From CAZVJA01 sp964626885 (lineage in GTDB: Bacteria; Planctomycetota; Planctomycetia; Planctomycetales; Planctomycetaceae), in the NCBI GenBank assembly GCA_964626885.1, contig CAZVJA010000237.1:1-7839 (forward strand): a DNA stretch of 7,839 nt, written 5' to 3'. The position numbers and the translations under genes are program-made. The stretch's first letter is position 1; every line of letters starts with the position of its first letter. The notes beneath the pieces are model-generated. The model was not told the DNA's origin. It worked only from the letters and a program-made list of their open reading frames with translations, and made no database searches. Below, in pieces: positions 5,542 to 7,839 of the stretch.

Positions 5542-7377
5542 TTGTTCCGTAAAATGATCTTCGCGTGGCTTCCACTCAGCCTGCTCCTTGTCGGCTGTGG
5601 CGAGAAACAACCGGCCGGGTCCGTGAATGACAAGGGATCGCCCGCTCCATCGGCGAGCGAAAACTCCGCGACATCAGGACAAATGGTTCTGGTTCCAGCC
5701 GGCCAATTCACGATGGGCGACTCCGAGGGAGGCTCCGGAACCAAGCCGCACTCGGTCTCCGTTGATTCGTTTTACATCGACGCTGTACCTGTCACTCAGG
5801 AACACTTCGAGCGGGTCATGGGAGTGAACCCTTCCAAGCAGAAAGGAAAGGATCTCCCCGTCGAGGGAGTGCAATGGCCCGAGGCAGCTCGGTTCTGCAA
5901 CAAATGTTCGGAACTCGACGGGCTCACCCCCTGCTACAACCTGGAAACTTGGGACTGCAACTTCGAGGCGAACGGCTACCGGCTCCCCACCGAAGCGGAA
6001 TGGGAATACGCCTGCCGCGCGGGGACTCAAACCAAATATTCGTTCGGCGATAACGAGTCGGAATTGCCGAAGTACGCGTGGTGCAAGCCCCACTCGCGCG
6101 GGAAGACGAGGCCGGTCGGCCAGAAGCTGCCCAATGCGTGGGGGCTGTATGACATGCATGGCAACGTTTGGGAGTGGTGCAACGACTGGTACAGCGAATC
6201 GTACTACGCCGAGAGTCCGTCGGAGAATCCGCGCGGTCCGGCAGAGGGCAAGGAACGGGTGCTGCGCGGAGGAGCGTGGAAGACGACCGCCGACAAATGC
6301 ACCGCAGGCTACCGGTTCCATGAGTTCCCCGTCTTCGCCGATGCCTGCTTCGGTGCCGACAGCTACGGCTTTCGTCGTGTGCGAAGCGGACAAGAAGATT
6401 CAACCAAGCTGGCATCGTCCACCAAAGTGGCCGAACCAATCGAAGCAACGGAAAAGGAAGCGGCTGAAGAAGAGACAAAGAAGCCGAGTTCGGAAGTAAC
6501 CGGCGAAGATGCTGTTGCCACCGCATCGACAAAGAGTTCCACACCCGCGGCTGATGGAGCACCACCCGAGAAACCGACATACGACGGCGTGATTCCACGG
6601 GAAAGGCTGCGGGGGACCATCGTGTTCGTCAGCGATCGCGCCGGCTCGCTCGATATCTGGAGCATGCACCCCACCGGCTCCGACATGAAACCGCTGACGA
6701 AAGACAATTTCCTCGACGCCGATCCGCGATTCTCTCCCGACGGCCGGCAGATTCTTTACACCTCCCTGCGCGACGGCTTTCCGCAGGTGTGGGTGATGAA
6801 CCGCGACGGTTCCGATCCGAAAAAGATCACCGACGGGGCGCAGCCGGCGTGGTCCCCCGATGGGAAGTCGATCTTGTTCATCAAGGACGATCAGGCATTC
6901 ATTCGAGAACTGGAATCCGGTACTGAGCGGCTCGTCTCGCCGAAAGAGTGGCAGCGCTGCGGCACGCCGACCTGGAGCCCGGACGGCAAACGTCTGGCCA
7001 TTGCCAGCCGTCATTTGGGAGATGTCGGTATCTTCATACTCGGTCTCGACGGGCAGAAGCAACAACAACTGAAGACCGAAGACGCATGCTGCACCCCCAC
7101 GTGGCATCCCGACGGGAAACACATCTTGTTCCAGACGGTCAAGGGGCATATCCATCAAACGAATACCGAGCATGAGGAGCAGTTGACCTTCGGCGCGGGT
7201 GTTCAACACGACGCCCGCTACTCGCCGGACGGCTCGATGATCGTGTTTTGCCGCGCTCCCACGACCTCGGGTCCGTGGCAGATTTGCATCAGTGATTTGA
7301 AGAGCGACAATCTCGATACCATCCAAATTACAAAGGAAGGATCGAACAGGCTCCCCGACTGGCACGCTTCGGAGTGA
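5542..7377 (+). CDS. lipoprotein: SUMF1/FGE-like domain fused to a TolB-type (PD40) beta-propeller
   Basis: A 611-residue protein using a TTG start; 5536 (TTG) and 5554 (ATG) are alternatives. Residues 1-19 are a lipoprotein signal ending in the lipobox LVGC with Cys19 as lipidation site. Residues about 48-281 form a formylglycine-generating-enzyme-like (SUMF1) domain: MVLVPAGQFTMGD, GYRLPTEAEWEYACRAGT near 145-162, LYDMHGNVWEWCNDWY near 202-217, RGGAW at 242-246, and YGFRRVR at the end. Where true FGE has two catalytic cysteines, only the second is present (Cys253, in KCTAGYR); the first position holds Thr. Oxidation of sulfatase cysteine is therefore unlikely. A charged, Ser/Thr/Pro-rich linker (about 282-345) follows. 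A PD40/TolB propeller covers about 355-609 with five SPDG or HPDG repeats. The closing LPDWH can complete a sixth blade with the first strand TIVFVS. Domain calls are firm; function, perhaps ligand or protein binding at the cell envelope, is inference. Confidence 0.9.
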   Translation: MFRKMIFAWLPLSLLLVGCGEKQPAGSVNDKGSPAPSASENSATSGQMVLVPAGQFTMGDSEGGSGTKPHSVSVDSFYIDAVPVTQEHFERVMGVNPSKQKGKDLPVEGVQWPEAARFCNKCSELDGLTPCYNLETWDCNFEANGYRLPTEAEWEYACRAGTQTKYSFGDNESELPKYAWCKPHSRGKTRPVGQKLPNAWGLYDMHGNVWEWCNDWYSESYYAESPSENPRGPAEGKERVLRGGAWKTTADKCTAGYRFHEFPVFADACFGADSYGFRRVRSGQEDSTKLASSTKVAEPIEATEKEAAEEETKKPSSEVTGEDAVATASTKSSTPAADGAPPEKPTYDGVIPRERLRGTIVFVSDRAGSLDIWSMHPTGSDMKPLTKDNFLDADPRFSPDGRQILYTSLRDGFPQVWVMNRDGSDPKKITDGAQPAWSPDGKSILFIKDDQAFIRELESGTERLVSPKEWQRCGTPTWSPDGKRLAIASRHLGDVGIFILGLDGQKQQQLKTEDACCTPTWHPDGKHILFQTVKGHIHQTNTEHEEQLTFGAGVQHDARYSPDGSMIVFCRAPTTSGPWQICISDLKSDNLDTIQITKEGSNRLPDWHASE

Positions 7378-7378
7378 T

Positions 7379-7403
7379 GGTGTGGTTGTATTCGCACCGC
7401 ACC
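7379..7403 (+). terminator. hairpin directly after the lipoprotein stop codon (weak terminator candidate)
   Basis: GGTGTGG (7379-7385) pairs with CCGCACC (7397-7403), seven pairs including one G-U, around an 11-base loop. It starts two bases after the TGA stop. No T-run follows, so it would be a Rho-independent terminator only in the loose sense, or a transcript-stabilising 3' structure. Confidence 0.3.
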
Positions 7404-7418
7404 TAGAAGCGACCGGGT

Positions 7419-7593
7419 GGCTGGGGCGCCAGTGTGCTTTTGTTGAGCGTGTGCTTTCCGCCGAAGAATCTGCATGGAACTGCGATAAACGATCATAGCC
7501 CCAGTGTCGGACGTTCGATTGGTATCTCTCAACGATTCGTTGCTGGGGCCGTGAACATCGTTGGTGATCGGAAAGCACGGCAGCGCCCCAGCC
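7419..7593. mobile_element. MITE-like element with imperfect terminal inverted repeats
   Basis: The left end GGCTGGGGCGC (7419-7429) is the perfect 11-bp reverse complement of the right end GCGCCCCAGCC (7583-7593). A second inner pair, GTGCTTTCCG (7451-7460) and CGGAAAGCAC (7569-7578), is perfect over 10 bp. The left arm has 21 bases between its two blocks against 4 on the right. This fits a local duplication, because GTGTGCTTT occurs twice there (7432-7440 and 7449-7457). Inside, GCCCCAG (7498-7504) and CTGGGGC (7543-7549) form another inverted pair, enclosing the 13-base palindrome CAACGA-T-TCGTTG (7530-7542). No coding capacity is present. Non-autonomous transposon (MITE), dispersed REP-like repeat, or structured RNA are the options. 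Target-site duplications were not clearly seen. Confidence 0.5.
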
Positions 7594-7739
7594 CCCCCGC
7601 CGCGTCCCTGATGTTCGATCGCTCTTTTCTGTCGGCCCAAGTTACCAAGCGATTGCGTCCCCTCGATGGCAAATGGAAGATCTCAGAATTCGCGTGATAT
7701 AAGTGAAGATCTGCCGCTTTGTATGGTGCCAGTTTCCAA

Positions 7740-7754
7740 GGCGATGGTTTCGCC
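7740..7754 (+). other. short hairpin in the leader of the last frame
   Basis: GGCGA (7740-7744) and TCGCC (7750-7754) form a 5-bp stem with a TGGTT loop. Its right arm overlaps CGCCAGTGTG (7751-7760), a 10-mer also present at 7427-7436 in the left end of the inverted-repeat element. It lies 53 bases before the putative start codon at 7808. Confidence 0.3.
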
Positions 7755-7807
7755 AGTGTGAATATTGGCCGATTGAACGTCCAAAATCACAGCCAGCGGA
7801 GCAAAAA

Positions 7808-7839
7808 ATGACGCGGATACCTATGAGAAGGCCCAGATT
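7808..7839 (+). CDS. start of a gene that runs off the window (partial, unidentified)
   Basis: An ATG at 7808 is preceded by GGAG (7798-7801) at 6-base spacing and opens a frame that stays open to the end of the window. Ten complete codons are visible, encoding MTRIPMRRPR. This basic start would fit the leader of an exported protein or a type IV pilin-like prepilin, including the DUF1559 proteins abundant in planctomycetes, where a basic stretch precedes FTLIELL. That identity is a guess from ten residues. A second in-frame ATG at 7823 is an alternative start. Confidence 0.35.
   Translation, partial: MTRIPMRRPR

Larger units (their letters stand above)
7378..7807. other. 430-base non-coding tail
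   Basis: No gene is supported here on either strand. The stretch contains the post-stop hairpin (7379-7403), the inverted-repeat element (7419-7593), a further hairpin GGCGA/TCGCC (7740-7754) and the leader of a frame starting at 7808. No clear promoter was recognised. Confidence 0.6.

Noticed and set aside
4467..5744. 425-codon open frame on the minus strand
   Set aside because: It is antisense to the unknown secreted protein and the start of the lipoprotein gene, both of which have signal sequences and coherent protein features. The antisense product has no recognisable domain and crosses a gene boundary.
5542..7377. Authentic formylglycine-generating enzyme activating sulfatases
   Set aside because: The first of the two catalytic cysteines is absent, and no sulfatase gene lies in the window.
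6400..7578. 392-codon open frame on the minus strand
   Set aside because: It is antisense to the TolB-type repeats, and its product looks like a mirror of the PD40 coding pattern with no domain of its own.

Overview
The window looks like chromosomal DNA of a planctomycete (phylum Planctomycetota). The basis is family style, not a phylogenetic marker. It has a secreted PQQ-type beta-propeller protein with the 'WPWWRGP..NGVAD' opening typical of that phylum. It has a lipoprotein joining a formylglycine-generating-enzyme-like (SUMF1/FGE) domain to a TolB-type propeller. It has a large secreted protein of no named family, and wide, structured intergenic spacers. I cannot support a genus.

Layout, left to right, all genes on the + strand. 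Bases 1-53 carry what may be the last bases of a tRNA (CGCTCCA) and a clear Rho-independent terminator. A cytoplasmic PAPS-dependent sulfotransferase follows (195-1307). Next is a 701-base non-coding stretch (1308-2008) with a tandem pair of DnaA-box-like 9-mers, three hairpins (one a good terminator) and a short palindrome. Then come three genes for exported proteins: a PQQ-like beta-propeller protein (2009-3316), a signal-peptide protein of unknown function with a helical C-terminal half (3543-5393), and the FGE-like/TolB-propeller lipoprotein (5542-7377). The spacer 5394-5541 holds a GC-rich repeat-like patch. The tail (7378-7807) holds a MITE-like inverted-repeat element of about 175-185 bp, and a new reading frame appears to start at 7808 and run off the end.

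The three exported proteins lie in the same direction but are separated by 225 and 148 bases, so an operon is possible but not shown. No common pathway can be proved. The sulfotransferase and the FGE-like protein suggest a sulfate/sulfatase theme, but the FGE-like domain lacks one of the two catalytic cysteines and probably does not activate sulfatases. No transposase, CRISPR array, integrase, defence gene or complete tRNA was seen. The best candidates for something undescribed are the MITE-like element near 7419-7593, the unnamed secreted protein, and the structured spacer 1390-1672.
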